Origin: Mercurialis annua
Lineage: Eukaryota > Streptophyta > Magnoliopsida > Malpighiales > Euphorbiaceae
Direction of reading: 5' to 3'
Assembly (NCBI RefSeq): GCF_937616625.2
Contig: NC_065574.1
Span: 12,526,501 to 12,590,500, forward strand
DNA: 64,000 nt
The position numbers were made by a program, and so were the translations under genes. Positions within the stretch are counted from its first letter, which is position 1. Each line of letters starts with the position of its first letter. The notes under the pieces were generated by a model. The model was not told the DNA's origin. It saw only the letters and a program-made list of their open reading frames with translations, and ran no database searches. This document shows positions 13,988 to 27,800 of this stretch, piece after piece.

Positions 13988-14367
13988 TGTTGGAATATGT
14001 GGAAATTAAATATGATTGTTCTAAACATACCTCTTGTCGAATCCACAAGTTTGATTGATATCATGCACTAAGTCTCAAGTATTTTCACAATGAAAAATAC
14101 TTATATTTCACCACCTAATGTACCGATTAATTGTGTATATTTTGATAGAGAATTGAGCTATGATTCATTATTTAATTATGTATTTTCAATACATGTATAT
14201 GTAAGCAACTAAAAGGTTCCATGAATAAGTGTAACTTTTCACTAAGTTACCACTTTTCATGGAATTGCAACCTTACAATAAAGGTATTGCACCCTTTTCA
14301 TGCATACCCATATAATTAGTTGGATTCCAATCAATCAGTCATGGGCGATCCGACACAAATACCAACA
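13988..14367 (-). mobile_element. Copia-type LTR (3' LTR of an antisense element)
   Basis: The segment begins TGTTGG and ends CCAACA, the perfect short inverted termini of a plant LTR. Directly to its right, the minus strand reads GTGCAAGTGGGAGG, the polypurine tract that precedes the 3' LTR in many Ty1/copia elements. It is therefore best read as a 380-bp 3' LTR of a minus-strand element. I did not find the partner LTR. Confidence 0.5.
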
Positions 14368-15300
14368 CCTCCCACTTGCACATGACGGGTTAGACCTCAT
14401 AATCAAAATATAACCACAATTTCATACTAGTACATAGGTCGTGCGACTTAGCGAGTATACCTTCACTCGGGATCTTATAGATATGTATCTGTTAGGAATG
14501 ACATAACAGCTTCTATCCTTTAAAAATATATTGTTATTCTCGCAGTACCCTAAATTTATCCTTTTGAAATGATAAACTCTATTCTCTCGCAGAGTATGTT
14601 AAAAAATATATATACTTGTGTATTCATAATCAAGTCATATTTCTTCAAAAATTGATAAGATTGGCCGACCAATGAAAACACTGAATCAAATCTTCCTTTC
14701 TCACTCAAAATTTACAATTTTATGCACAACTGTTTTTCTAGACATGGTTCATAGGCCAAATCATCCATAACCATAGGTAGCAAACTAAGATAGCAAACAC
14801 CATGAATAAAACATAAATAGCAGAAAAACGCTAAGGGTACAATTATAAAGATATATACTTATCCTATATGGTCTCACACAGTGGAGAAGGAAGGAATCAT
14901 TCTCCCACCATCTTTTTGGTTGTCCTAGCACACATGGTATGAATCATGTGCTACAATATTCTTTATATCTTCGATGTTAAATAAAGTATTGTACGGACCT
15001 TGATTCAGTCATTTCTTAACGCTAACATGAATTCTCAAAATTCTTAATCTTAGCAGGTAATAATGAGAACTCACGTCCGGCTATCACAAATCACTTGGAT
15101 TCGGACAATCCAAAACGGTTATAAATATAGTATCTCATCTTATTCTCTTGAGGCGATAAACCTAACATCATATCTCATCTTCACTCGCTCATCTGACACT
15201 AGAGGCGACCGCTCATGTGAGTGAGCCGATCTAAAATCTGTGTGACATCTTTATTGACCTTTTACAAATAATATATGTGATATGATGATACAATAAAATT
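14368..15300 (-). other. Non-coding stretch next to the LTR, probable retroelement remnant
   Basis: About 0.9 kb follows the polypurine tract. It has no open frame and no recognisable pol motif. Its right part (to about 15250) has moderate GC and repeated ATCTCATCTT-type phrases. Position suggests the internal non-coding part of the element whose 3' LTR lies at 13988-14367, but nothing in the sequence proves that. Confidence 0.3.
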
Positions 15301-16560
15301 AAAGGTTAATGTCATAAAAATTCACCAATTTTACACGTTTTCTCATTTTAATCATGCAGTTTAAATTTTCTCATTTTTTAGGGTTTTGATTTTTCACCTC
15401 CAAATCCACCATTTTTTATATATGAGATTGTTATACTATTTATGTTTTCTATAATTATTCCTAATAAAAAATTAATATTTCTAAATTATCTTTATCCCTA
15501 ATTAAACCATTTTTTCTTTACCTTTTTTTATCTTTTTGTTTATAGAAACATCTCTCAAAAAATATTATTATGATGCCAAGAGTTTGGCCAATTATTATTT
15601 GTAAGTTTCTTTTCATATGTATTGTATTTAATCAATAGTTATGTTTTATGCAAATTATCCATATTTTAGATTTATCAATAGTTATGTTATGTGCACAAAA
15701 AAAAACATAAAATATTATTTTAATTTTTTGTACTAATCTTGATCTTATGTTATAGAAAAATTATTTTTACTATAAAATGATTAGTGTTTAAATATCTAAC
15801 TGAGAATAGAAATGAAAAAAATATATTAAATTCATGGAATGCTCTTATTGAAGTCAAACAAAAATGGAAGGAAAATTGTGTTAAAAGTCCATTGATTTTA
15901 TTTTTAATCCAAATGATTGAAATTTTATAATTTATAGATTTAATTTCTATTAATTTAGAATTTATCGATTTTATTAAAATTTATAAATTTGAAATCCACA
16001 ATTCAAATGGTGTCTTATGCAATTAACAACGCTTTTATTATTGATTTAAATATGGGAGAACTCATCACAAAACCGACAAATTTTTTGTTTTCTTAAAGAG
16101 AATAATGTGAACATGGCTACATACGAGGCTAAATTTTCATATAAACGCATCAATCATTTTGATATTATTGAGATTTCAAAAAAAAAAATCATATTATTGA
16201 GATTTAATTATTATCGAAACACGTAATGACATCAATAATGGTGATAAGGAAATATGGATATCTCCATACAAAATTTTAGTGGCCGGAAATTTTTTCTGTC
16301 CTTTATAAATTATTTCCTGCCACGTTGTCTCCTAAGTACAGTCTTTGGATATTTTTCAGGTTTTATCATTCTTGTTTATAGTTTTGTCCTTTTTATTACT
16401 TTTTTGATATTAACTTTCTTTTCATCAAAATATAAATGTGAAATCAAAAATATAATTGTGATCGATTCGGCTGTTGAACCAATAATTTAAAAGTTGGACC
16501 AATTAGACAATAAAATTAGGTTTAAAATTTAATTTATATGTATCATTTATTCAATCGATT
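15301..16560. other. AT-rich intergenic DNA with one MITE end
   Basis: The segment 15305-15390 (GTCATAAAAATTCACCAA, then TTTACACGTTTTCTC) matches the left end of the MITE at 18619-18929, but I see no opposite end nearby, so it is probably a broken copy. The rest is AT-rich with only short chance frames. I see no gene. Confidence 0.45.
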
Positions 16561-17420
16561 GAACTATAGTTGAAATGTCATTGTACCAAATAGAGCCGAA
16601 TTCGAAGTGTTCATGTTTGGTTCGTTACATAAAATATTCATATTCAATTTATATAAAATTTATAATGTTCATATTCGATTCATGTTCTGTCAGTATTCAT
16701 TTATTTAATTGCAAAGCGAACAAACTCGCAAATGTCATGAAGGTACTAAACGAGCTCATTCCAAGCTCGTTCGTTTAACAACTAAACTAATAAACACGAG
16801 CTCAACACGATTAACAGTTAAATGAACGAACACAAATCGCGAAACAAATGAACATATTTTTTTAAATTATGTAATTTTGCTTAAATTTATGTAGTTTTAA
16901 TAAATTAAAAGAACATTTTATATTAAATTTAACAACGAGTTCCGCAAACTTTTAATCGAACTTCTATAAAAGCCGATCGCAGACTCTTTGCGGAGCTTAT
17001 ATATGAGTCATGAACTCATAATCGAGCTTATAAATGAGCCCGTTCACAAACAATTAACAATATCATATACAAGATGTTCGTGAACATAAACAAGCCCAAC
17101 AAATTATATTCATGTTTGGTTCGTAAATAAATAAACATAAAATCAAATTCGAACTTGGTTCGTTTAAAATATGAATGTACATGAACTGAGCTCATATCGA
17201 GCCGAATGGCGAGGCGCTCATGAACAGCTCGGTTCGTTTACAGCCCTATAGATAACCTTACCAGTTTTACCACAGGGGCGAGCAGTTCGGTTCGTTTAAA
17301 GCCCTATCAATAGCCTCCCGGTTTGACCATCGACACGGGCAACTATACCGATTTGACCACTGAAACAAGCAATTCGGTTCATTTAATACCCTATCGATAA
17401 TCTTACCAGTTTGACCACAT
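16561..17420. repeat. Repeat-rich segment with reiterated TTCGGTTCGTTTA motifs
   Basis: Many copies of GTTCATGTTTGGTTCG, CGAGCTCATT and related words occur in both orientations. Three direct copies built on CGGTTCGTTTA, then AGCCCTAT, then CCAGTTTGACCAC lie at about 17224-17281, 17282-17338 and 17369-17419. The motif CAGCTCGGTTCG followed by TTTACAGCCCTAT resembles the ends of plant hAT-type MITEs. I could not fix both borders or a target duplication. Confidence 0.4.
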
Positions 17421-18609
17421 GTTCGCTTTTTAAACATTAGTTTCAGGTTTGTAGAAAACACGACAAGTCATGAGTTGTATTGTTTCTATTTGTGTAGGAA
17501 GCGTTTATCCCATATAACTATTGTGTTACATTATTTTTACAATACGACAATGAGTATTTGCGAGATGAATTTTTTTTATTTTTTTTATCATTTAATTTTC
17601 CGCATGACTAATGTATTATTAGTTTATTACACGAATGAAATGGCACAAACGTTCTGTTATATAATTATTCCTGTGTAGGTGATGATGACACATGAAAAAA
17701 TATATCTGTAGGGACCAGCTCCGGCTCATATGGCTGATGTTTCAGGTGGTCTTTTCTTTTCCCATTTTGTTAGTTTCTCCTCATTTGGCTTATTATTAAA
17801 ATTTGGGCTACTCATAGGAGTTTTGATCTTTTACTCATGCAACACATGATGACACATGACTCGTAGTGTTTTTACTCTTTATATTGGCCCTTTTTTTTAT
17901 GAACTCTTTATGTATCCATGAAATCCATTCATTCATTCAATCAATAAAATATCTATTAAAAATATATGTGAAATGTCAATGTAACCATCTAAGTTTTATC
18001 TTGCTTAAATGAACATAAAGAAACAACACAATTATTAATGAATTATTTTATTAAAATCAACTAAATGTAATGCAATATTAATAAAAATATGTATGAGAAA
18101 TATCTATAAAAATATTAACGCAAGATCTAAATAAAACATCAATAATATAAATTTTATATATTTGAATAAATATAAAGAACAATGTATTTATTAATACAAT
18201 ATCTTCTAAAAATCATCAAATGTTGATAGAGTATAGATGAAAAATTATCGGAATATCTATAAATTATTATAACTTTTTTTATAGTGCTTGGACGGATACA
18301 AAGAGACATTGAATTTGATTAAAATTTAATTCCATTCTTTTTATAATGTTGACCTTAGTTTATGACTTTTTAAGTTATTTTTAACTCATTATTGAATGAT
18401 TACATTTTACATAAACTATTATTACCAAATAAAATCATAATTTGAGTTAGTTATATATTATAGTTTACTTTTATTTCATTATTAAAATTACACTATAAAT
18501 AAAATAAAAAATAATAAAAAATATTATTATTACTATATATAATAATTTATAAAAACAATACAATTACTACATTAAATAAACACTATGTTGTTAATATGTT
18601 TAATTATCA
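17421..18609. other. AT-rich intergenic DNA, no gene seen
   Basis: There are only short chance frames (for example 17475-17678) with strongly AT-biased codons and no recognisable domain. No inverted ends, LTR termini or RNA gene were seen. Confidence 0.4.
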
Positions 18610-18618
18610 ATTAAAAAA

Positions 18619-18929
18619 GGGGTAATATCATAAAAATTCACCAACTTTACACGTTTTCTCAATTTAATCACGTTCTTTAAAATTTCTCATAAAAATACAC
18701 CAACTTTCATTTGTTTTTTCAAATTCATACACGGTGCTGATATGACACTCATTCATTGGTGCAATTTGCTGAGGTGTAAGTCATTTTTAACTATTCATTG
18801 AGTGACACGTCAGCATCCTGTATGAATTTGGGAAAAAAATAAAGTTGATGTATTTTTATGAGAGGTTTTAAAAAATGTGATTAAATTGAGAAAACGTGTA
18901 AAGTTGGTGAATTTTTATAACATTAACCC
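18619..18929. mobile_element. MITE, Mutator-type, about 311 bp
   Basis: The left end GGGGTAATATCATAAAAATT is mirrored by the right end AATTTTTATAACATTAACCC, and the inverted similarity runs inward for about 50 bp (AACTTTACACGTTTTCTCAA against its complement). The flanks ATTAAAAAA (18610-18618) and ATTAAAAAT (18930-18938) match at 8 of 9 positions. A degenerate relative is at 41878-42153 and a broken one near 15305. Confidence 0.7.
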
Positions 18930-19031
18930 ATTAAAAATTATACTATAAACTATCATCACTATTATTTCGATATAATAATTTGTAAAAAAAATTAATTTAT
19001 CGACAAATTATTATTATTATTATTATTATTA

Positions 19032-20485
19032 GAGAAAAGGGTCAGTTAAGCCCCTATTGTTTGGCCATTGGATCAAGTAGGCCCTTAATGTTTGAAAAGG
19101 TGCAATTAAGCCCTTAACGTTAGTAAATCTTATCACGTGAGCCCTCCTCCTTAACACCGTTCAAAAACGAAGAGATCTCTGTCTATTTTTGCCAGCATGG
19201 ACTCCTCAATTGCTGACGTGGTCATAATACCATTATACCCCTCACCTTCTCCTCTACTTCTTCTATAGTTTTTTCTCATCTTTTTATCTGCCACTTCCTC
19301 ATCGCCACCAAGTTAAGAACCCATTTCACTTTCTATTTATTGAGATTCTTTTTTGTTTAATCCTGTGAACCAAAACCCACTTCTCAAATTCACAATTGTT
19401 TCATTCAAATACTATAATACAGAAGAAAAAAATAGAACTCTGTTTTGTTGAAAAGCCCAAGTCTCAACCTGAATGGTTTCTTGTGCTCAGTCTGCTGACT
19501 TCTTTTTTTCATTCTTGACATTTTTATTCACTTTGCTCAACTTGGTTTATGTTACACTTCACTAAATGTAACGTCTTAAAAGGTCTCAACGCCACACTCG
19601 TAAACACCATAACCATCCATCAACATTTCAACGACGGCTAAGACCCACATAATTAAATTTCTCTGAAAACAATCTCTAATGGCTCCAATGACGTCGGCTT
19701 TTTACAAGCAGATTGCACTGAAAATTATCTATCAACAATTAAGATCGTGGGTTAAAAATCTTTAACAAATTTAATTATTAAACTTAAAAATTTACGTCGG
19801 CAATGATTGCAGTTATCTACAATGGATTCTCGCCGCGGGCGCTTAATGTAGCGAAACACTTTGGATTGATCAGATTGTTTTTTTACTTAGTCGTGCACTG
19901 TTAGTGTTAGTAATATTTATTAGCATATTCAAATGGGTCTTCTTTCGATTACGGTACAGAAGGCCACCATGGAGGCTCCTGGTTTCTCTGAGCCTCAAAC
20001 TTCAGAGGTTTCGTCATTCGTCCTCGATGGTTCAGGGTCGTACCCTGAGTATGGGATATGGTGGTGAACTGTTGCTTGTCAAATGTTGATTTGCGAAAAT
20101 AGATAGGCGAAGAGTTCCAAACCGTTTTGATGCATATTAGAAAAACATTTACTGTTCTTTTAGTTGTTGAAGTTATTGATTAGTTTTCCAAAAAAAAAGT
20201 TGTTGATTATCAATATTTTCTGTTGAACATAAGGTGTTCGACAGAAGTTCTCAATGAAATATAGATAAAAAGAGAGTTGGTGGCATTATAAATTGTCGCA
20301 TTTCATGTCAATATTGACACGTAGATTAGAAATTAACGGAGATTTTAAAAAAATTAACAGCGTCAAACTAAAGGGCTTATATGATACCGTTCATTAACAT
20401 TAGGGGCTTAATTGCACCTTTCCAAACATTAAGGGCCTACTTGATCCAATGGCCAAACGTCAGGGGCTTAACTGACCCTTTTCCC
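19032..20485. mobile_element. Mutator-like element with about 95-bp terminal inverted repeats
   Basis: The left terminus (GAGAAAAGGGTCAGTTAAGC) and the right terminus (GCTTAACTGACCCTTTTCCC) are inverted copies, and similarity continues for about 95 bp on each side through TTGGATCAAGTAGG-type sequence. Both flanks read TTATTATTA (19023-19031, 20486-20494), consistent with a 9-bp duplication but lying in a trinucleotide repeat, so not decisive. The 1.26 kb interior has no transposase. It has higher-GC parts (around 19940-20090) with a short frame of unknown origin, as might be left by a captured host fragment. The end sequence resembles that of the 275-bp element in the MSL gene (38652-38926). 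Confidence 0.75.
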
Positions 20486-20533
20486 TTATTATTATTATTT
20501 TAAACTATTGAAATTTAGCTATCAATTAAAAAT

Positions 20534-20626
20534 ATTACCTTGCAATACGAACCTTGTGGGTGCAACAATAGGGAAGAAATTACCTTGCAATACGAACCTT
20601 GTTCCGGGTGCAACAATAGGGAAGAA
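20534..20626. repeat. Two-copy tandem repeat, 45 and 48 bp
   Basis: The phrase ATTACCTTGCAATACGAACC, followed by TTGT and GGGTGCAACAATAGGGAAGA, occurs twice back to back. The second copy carries a 3-bp insertion (TCC). This looks like a recent slippage or unequal-exchange duplication. Confidence 0.85.
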
Positions 20627-21424
20627 ATTATTCTTCATTACGTTAAAGAATGCCGGGAGGTTCGTGGATTATAGCTCCTCTCTCCGTTGAACTTTCAGGT
20701 GGATATATTTACCTATCAAACTACCGAGGAATGGTTGAGCTTAATGTTCACTTTGCTGAAATTAGAGGAGCTGTAGATCTTCATGTTATTTTTGGTTGTC
20801 TAGAATGAATGAAACAACTTGGTTTTAGGAATGATATGCTTACTCCAATACACCTTTTTAGCTGCATTCAGAGTATGACTGATAATGAAACTGATCGTGC
20901 TAGGATTGATGGGAGTGCTGGAAATGTGTCGGAAAAAAATATGGTATACGCCTTCCATTTAGGTCCTCAAAGTGAACATTGATGCCGCAATTTTCATTTA
21001 TTCAATTTTTTGCCAAATATACTCAAAACTCATTTGAATTTTGCCCAATATACCCAAGTATATCCAAGTCTTAGGTATATGTAGCAAAAGTCAAATAAAT
21101 GATGGATCAAATTGGTAAAATTTAAAAATTATAAAATATTTGTCAAAACCCCTATAGTTATTCATTTTACCTTAAGAAAACTAATAGGTCTTTTTGTTCA
21201 TTGTTATTTTACCTAGCGAGGTGATATACAATATTTATAAATAGGAGTGAACAAATTGCCATTAAATTAAAATAATTAATCTATTTCAGATAAGTTCAGT
21301 TAATGTTTTTAATTAATCTAGTTATTTCATTTTATTCAGTTCGATTAATAAAAAATTAATTCTCTTGCTAGTAGTGTTAAAAAAAATCAATTAGTTTTAA
21401 TTGAAAATTTGCTATATTTATTTT
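20627..21424. other. Intergenic DNA, possible decayed coding fragment
   Basis: The interval 20640-20990 has less AT bias and more codon-like composition than its surroundings, but it is broken by stops and matches no domain I recognise. The remainder, to the copia relic, is AT-rich and featureless. Confidence 0.3.
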
Positions 21425-22571
21425 AAAAATTAATAACGTAGTGAAGTCATCAATAAAAAAAAACATAATAACGACAACCCCTTTTAGTAGAAATAGGAGA
21501 GGATCCCCAAACATCAGAATGAATAAGATCAAAAAGAGCAACAAAAATAGTATTACTTTTAGAAAAAGGCAAAGCAGAGAACTTTGCTAGTTTACAACCA
21601 CTGCAATAAAAAATATCATGAGTTTTCAAATTCCCTAAAACTCATGTAGAAGCTAAAAATTGTAAACGAGACCTAGTGACATGACCAAGGCGAGAATGCC
21701 ACAAGTAAAATACAGACGAAGAATGATTCAAATGAAAATATGATATATCCATACCAGGAACAACAGCCGCAATCTTACGCGTTTTGAGCTGATCCAATAT
21801 ATAAAGTCCTCCTTCTTTATGACCGGTCCTAATCACTTCCTGAGACTTTAGATCCTGAACTTAACAAGCAGAAGAAGCAAAGCATACTAAGCAACAATTA
21901 TTACAAATTTGACCAACAAAAGTAAAATTTAAAGTCAGAATAGGAATATGATAAACATTGGATAAGGACAAAAAAGGTATATAATAATCGAACCAACACC
22001 TTGCAAGGGCATAGGTATACCATTAGCACTCATAACATGAACTAAAACTTTAGGAGTTAGAGAAGTAAAAGATGACAAATTAGATTACATATGATTCGAA
22101 GCACCAGAATTTAAAATTCAGGATGAAGAAAATATACCTAACGAACTAGATGACAAACCTATTTGAGATGAAACTGACATGACATGTGGTTGAGATGCAA
22201 AAAACTTCTACAATTGCTTAATCATTGATGGATCTAAAGAAGAGGTTGTCAGCGCATTGTGAGGGCGAGGAAGAATATGAGGTCCATTATGAGGATCCAG
22301 TGGTCGGTACTTTTACTGATGAGACTGCTGATGGAGTATTGCTGAGCATACTACTGCTTTCCTTTACCCAAGTTTGGACATTGTGATTTTCAATGACCTT
22401 TCTATTTACAAAAACCACATTAATTACGAGCAACAGTTCCATAAGGCCTGAATTGAGAATTGAAATTTGGTCGTGGAGGCATGACAAAGACTGATGTATT
22501 AGACAATAGAAACTTTCTTTACAACAGAAGGCTTAAGACGAATTTCTATACACTACTAGAAAACAACTGAT

Positions 22572-22950
22572 TAGCGACGGAATTTGGCGACGGATGCCAA
22601 TTCTGTCGCTAATGAGTTGTTTAGCGACGGATTTATGTCCGTCGCTAAATCCACCATGTTTAGCGACCGATTAATTCAATTCAGTCGCTAATTTTGGAGG
22701 GAACATGGCGGGAACGGAGGCGCCAATTTTTTTTGGTAAATTAGCGACGGATTATTTAAGTCTGTCGCTATTCTGCAAAATCAAATTTTTATTTAATACT
22801 GATTTTAACGGTTACCGGCGGAACTCTAAATACGTCGGTAAATTACCGACGGATATAGAGTTCCGTCGGTAAATCATCCCTTAACGTTTCATTAAGGGTT
22901 ATGGTTTTACCGATGGAATTACCGACGGACTGTTTCCGTCGGTAAAACCT
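22572..22950. repeat. Left subterminal repeat block of the CACTA element
   Basis: There are multiple direct and inverted copies of TTAGCGACGGA and TTACCGACGGA, several arranged as palindromes such as GACGGATTTATGTCCGTC. CACTA transposases bind subterminal repeats of this type. The same words recur in the right block and in the small element at 46354-47317. Confidence 0.85.
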
Positions 22951-24113
22951 TAACCTAATTTATCCCACTTCCTTTTCTCTCGCACTCAGACTCTCTCTCT
23001 CTCTCTCTCTCTTTTCCGCCGCTCTCCCTCTCATTTTCTCCTTTTCCGGCGAAATCCCTCTCATTCTCCGGCGAATTCCCTCTCTTTTCCGGCGAAATCC
23101 CTTTCCCTCTCCTTCCCTTTCTTTTTTCTTCACCGACCGCCTCCTCTCCTCCCTCTCTTTTTTCTCCGCCACCACTGCTCCTCTTCGGCGAAAGCATTCC
23201 GGCGCCATTTCTCTCCCTCCTCTTTCCAGTGAGTTAGTTTATATATTTTAATTGTTTTGTTATTTGTTTAATTATATAATAAAGTTGTATTTTTTTTAAG
23301 TAACTGCTGCCTGCCGCCCTCCGCCGCTGCCGACCTCCGGTCACCGGTCTTGTCCGCCGCTGCCGACCTCCAGTACTGTGTAGGTTAGTGAGTTGAAGTT
23401 AGCTTTTGTTTTTTATTAATTATAATGCAATAGTTAACTTAAAAAAAACAACAGCCGCTGCCTTCGTCCCCCGCTGCCGACGCCGCTGCCATCGTCCGCT
23501 GCTGCTGCCAACCTCCGATCACCTCTGCTGTTCGCTGGTGGAAGCTGCCTAGGTTAGTTTTTTGAACTTCAATTTTCAATTTTGATTATTATTAAATTTA
23601 ATTGGATTAGAAATTAGTGTTATAATTAAATTAGGTTATTTTAATTGTTTTAAATTAAATTACACTAGTTTATTTAGAGTAGTTAATTAAAGTAGAGATT
23701 AAATTATGTGTTTATTATAATTAAAAGAGATTAATTGAAATTATTAATATTTAATTTTGTTTAAAAAATATTAAGTTAGATTTGTGAAAATTAGGTTAGT
23801 TTTGTCAAAATTTGGTTAGTTTTAGTAAAGAAGGTTAATTTTTTTAAATGGTTATATATTATTAGGCTAATTAAATTGTTGAATGGTGGGTTGAATAATA
23901 TATTATTTAGGTTAAATATTTTATTAGATTAATTAATTTGTTATAAAATTAAGTTAGTTTATAAAACTAGGGAATCTATATTTTTAATTTAGGTTAATTA
24001 ATTATGTTAATTAAATAAAATTAACTTAATTTATTATTAGCTAGTATACTTAATTTGAAATAATTAAAATAAAATGATTTGTTGTTTATGTTGGAACCGA
24101 ATATGTATTGTTT

Positions 24114-24185
24114 ACTTGCAGGATTTCCCTGAAAAATGGGTGATGCTCATTTTTAGGGGAAATGCTGCCGGATTTTCGTTAAAAA
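24114..24185 (+). repeat. Internal direct repeat of the CACTA element, copy 1
   Basis: A block of about 65 bp containing GATTTCCCTGAAAAATGGGT, then GATG, and later AAATGCTGCCG, is repeated at 29737-29808 with a few differences. Both copies follow a TTGCAG that looks like a splice acceptor. Confidence 0.8.
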
Positions 24186-24878
24186 TATTATATCACTTAG
24201 AAAATTAAAAAAAACGTATCTTGATAAAGTATTAATTTGTATTGTTATGATAATCTGATCCAAAACTATTAATGTAGGTTTGTTTCTGACGATTGCTGAT
24301 AGCCACTGATCATAGCCGTTGTTGTTTGTTTACATAGCTTATCTTCTATTTATTGCGGTTCTGCTCTTCAACAAGTAAGTGTTACTGCATTTTTGTATTT
24401 CATTTTAGTTTGTTAGAGTAAATTGAATAACTGTTAAATTTAATTAACAAAGATTTTATTCCCACCGAATAAAATCTTTCCTAGCCGTAGAAACCCGTCC
24501 CGTGTGTTCAAGAGATTGAACGACACGGGATTGTACGTGTGTACAATTCGTAAAACTGCTGTCGTCTGCGTAATTTGATCACGAAAAAACATATGTGTAT
24601 GGATATGGTATAGGAATATTTGGTAGTTTTCTGGCGTATGTTCTCTGGGTGACTATTTAATATAGGATGTGTAACGCTTATTCCTTACGGAATATATAAT
24701 TAGCGTTACACACCCTATATTATGTAATGCACCTGGGGAACGACGCCGGAAGGCTGCCGAATATTTTTTCCGTATTCATGCATATATCATGATCGAATTA
24801 TGGGGCGCCAGTTTTGCGAATGGGATAGGACCATACCCTTTTAGCAGTCAATTACATTGACTTTGCTATGTTGAGCTT

Positions 24879-27800
24879 ATGAACCAGTACCTAATTGTAC
24901 GTCCTCCAGAAATGAATCCAGACCGCAGTTGGATGTATACGAGGCATGACAGAGGCTTCCTGCCGCCAGATTTTTTCCCTAATCTTGAAGAGTTCGTGAA
25001 TTTTGCTGTACAACATCCCGAGTGTATGAGTGGGGAAGAGATAAAATGCCCATGTTCTAGGACAAAATGTAGAAATACGAATTTTCGAGATGTCGAAGTT
25101 GTGAAACTACATGTCTTGCAGTCTGGGTTTGTTCCAGATTACTATGTTTGGATTCACCACGGTGAGGTGAATGTCCCTCCTGTAGTTCAGCAGCCGGCTA
25201 ATGAATACGATTACTATAATGAGGGAGGGGGAGATTTAAACTCTGGTTAGAGAATGGTTATTGATGCTGTTGGTCCCGAAGTTTTTGAGGAAGAGACCCC
25301 GAATGACGAAGCTCAGAGGTTTTTTGATATGATGAGTGCGGCAGAAGATAAAATATGGCCCGGAAATAGCAGACACTCACCCCTGTCCGCATCTGTTGAA
25401 ATTTTGGATATTAAGTGTCGACATCAGGGGTCGATATCGTTGATTGATGACACCTGCCGTTTATTATAAGAACTGCTTCCAGAGAACAACAAAATGCCGA
25501 ATTTTTTTGTTAATATCAAGAAGCTGGTGAAAGGTCTCGGGTTGCCGGTCGAGGTTATTGATTGCTGTTTCCACAACTGTATGATTTACTGGGGGGCGGA
25601 CGAGGATTTAACCCACTGCAAAGTTTGCACATTTCCTCGGTGGAAACCTGTTACGAAAAGCAATTCGGCCAAAAGAAGGGCTAACGTTCCTTATAAAAAA
25701 ATGTTTTATTTCCCTTTAACTCCGAGGCTGCAAAGGTTGTACGCTTCCAAAGCCACGGCTAAACATATGACATGGCACGCTGAACATGAAATGGAAGACG
25801 AGAAGATGTGTCATCCTTCTGACTCTCCGGCGTGGAAACGGTTCAGTGAGTTGCATACAGATTTTGCAGATGAAACAAGAAATATCAGGCTAGGATTATG
25901 TACTGACGGGTTTCAACCATTTGGTAGTTTTGGGAAAAATTATTCTTCCTGGCCAGTGATTGTGACGCCGTATAATCTGCCTCCTGGCATGTGCATGAAG
26001 GATGAATTTATGTTTCTAACAATACTTGTCCCGGGACCCGGAAATCCAAAAAACCATATGGATATTTTCTTGCAGCCATTAATAGCAGAGTTAAATCAGT
26101 TGTGGAAATCTGGAATCCGTATGTATGACATTCAAAAACGGCAGAATTTTCAAATGAGGGCGGCGCTTATGTGGATAATTAATGACTTTCCCGCTTATTC
26201 AATGTTGTCTGGTTGGAGCACATTAGGAAGATTGGCATGTCCGTATTGTATGGAAATTACTGAGGCTTTCACGTTGCCCGAGAGTGGTAAACAATCCTGG
26301 TTTGATTGCCACAGAAAGTTTTTACCTACAGGTCACCATTTCCGTCGGAACGTTACCGAATTCCGAAAAGGCAAACAAGTAAGGCATCAATTTGGAGGTG
26401 TGAGGACTGGAGATGAAGTGTTAGCAGAGGTGGACGGTCTGGGGTTTAAGAGGGCCTATGAGAATGATGCTAAGGCTACGAATGATGAACTATCTAAAGG
26501 CCGTGGTTGGAACCGAAAAAGTATATTTTGGGATTTACCGTATTGGAGGACAAATGTGATCCGGCATAATCTCGATGTCATGCATATTGAGAAAAATGTA
26601 TTTGACAACGTTTTCAATACCATGCTCAATGTACCTGGTAAGACGAAAGATACGGCAAAATCTCGGGCAGAGTTGAATAAAATTTGTGATCGTCCTGGCC
26701 TGGCACAAGATGAGGAAACTGGTAGATATCCAAAGTCTTTGTATGCTTTGGACAGAGATTTAAAAAAGATTTTGTCAGAATGGATTCAAAAGTTAAAGTT
26801 TCCGGATAGTTACGTGTCCAACTTGTCTAGGTGCGTTGATTTAAACAGTTTAAAGATGATGGGCATGAAAAGTCATGATTGTCATGTCTTCACGCAACGA
26901 CTTTTGCCAATTGCTCTTCGGGAGCTTCTTCCGGCAGAAGTGTGGGAGCCTTTAACAGAGTTGAGTATATTCTTCAGAGAGTTAACTGCCACATCGCTAA
27001 AAAAGGCAGATCTTCAGAGATTAGAGCTTGATATCCCGAAGATACTGTGTAAGTTGGAACGTATATTTCCGCCGAGTTTTTTTGATTCGATGGAACATCT
27101 CCCCGTACACCTTCCGTACGAAGCTATGATGGCAGGACCTGTTCAGTATCGTTGGATGTATCCGTTTGAAAGGTGATATATTTAAAGTTCTATTTCGTCA
27201 ACCGATAATTAGGTAAATGAACTAATTATATGATTATGCAGATACCTGAGAAAACTCAAAAATAAGGTTTCGAATAAAGGCAGAGTGGAAGGAAGCATTA
27301 GCAGCGGATATCTACTGGAGGAAATAGCAAAATTTGCATCTTTTTATTTCAAGGATGGTGATCCGATGGTACCATGTCGGATGCAAAGAAATGAAGTTTG
27401 CGAAATGGACGTTGATGATGATTTCGACAGATTATCTATTTTCAAACCGGAAGGGCGACCTGTAGGTGCTTGTCGGAACAGATATCTGGATGATGCTGAA
27501 TATGTTGCTGCCCGAAGCTACATCCTTTTGAATTGCCCTGAAATCGAACCTTACAGAGAGTAAGTCTTAATATACAAATTTAAGTTCAGTATTGAAGAAT
27601 TTGATACAAATTGTATTAATTCGCTCGTATTCTTGTAAAAAGAGTTTTTGAAGGCGAGTTGTATGAATTCAACCACGAAATTACACAGACCGAAGTTGTA
27701 GTAAAGTTGGAAAGGGAATTCGCCTTTTGGTTCGAGCAATATGTAAGTATTAATGTTGTTTTATCGTCGTAGTTGTATATATTATCGTGTTGATCCGTAT

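Noticed and set aside
22955..23208. Minus-strand frames rich in Glu, Arg and Lys
   Set aside because: They are translations of a pyrimidine-rich (TC)n tract in the CACTA 5' region. Two frames are open at once, as expected from low complexity.
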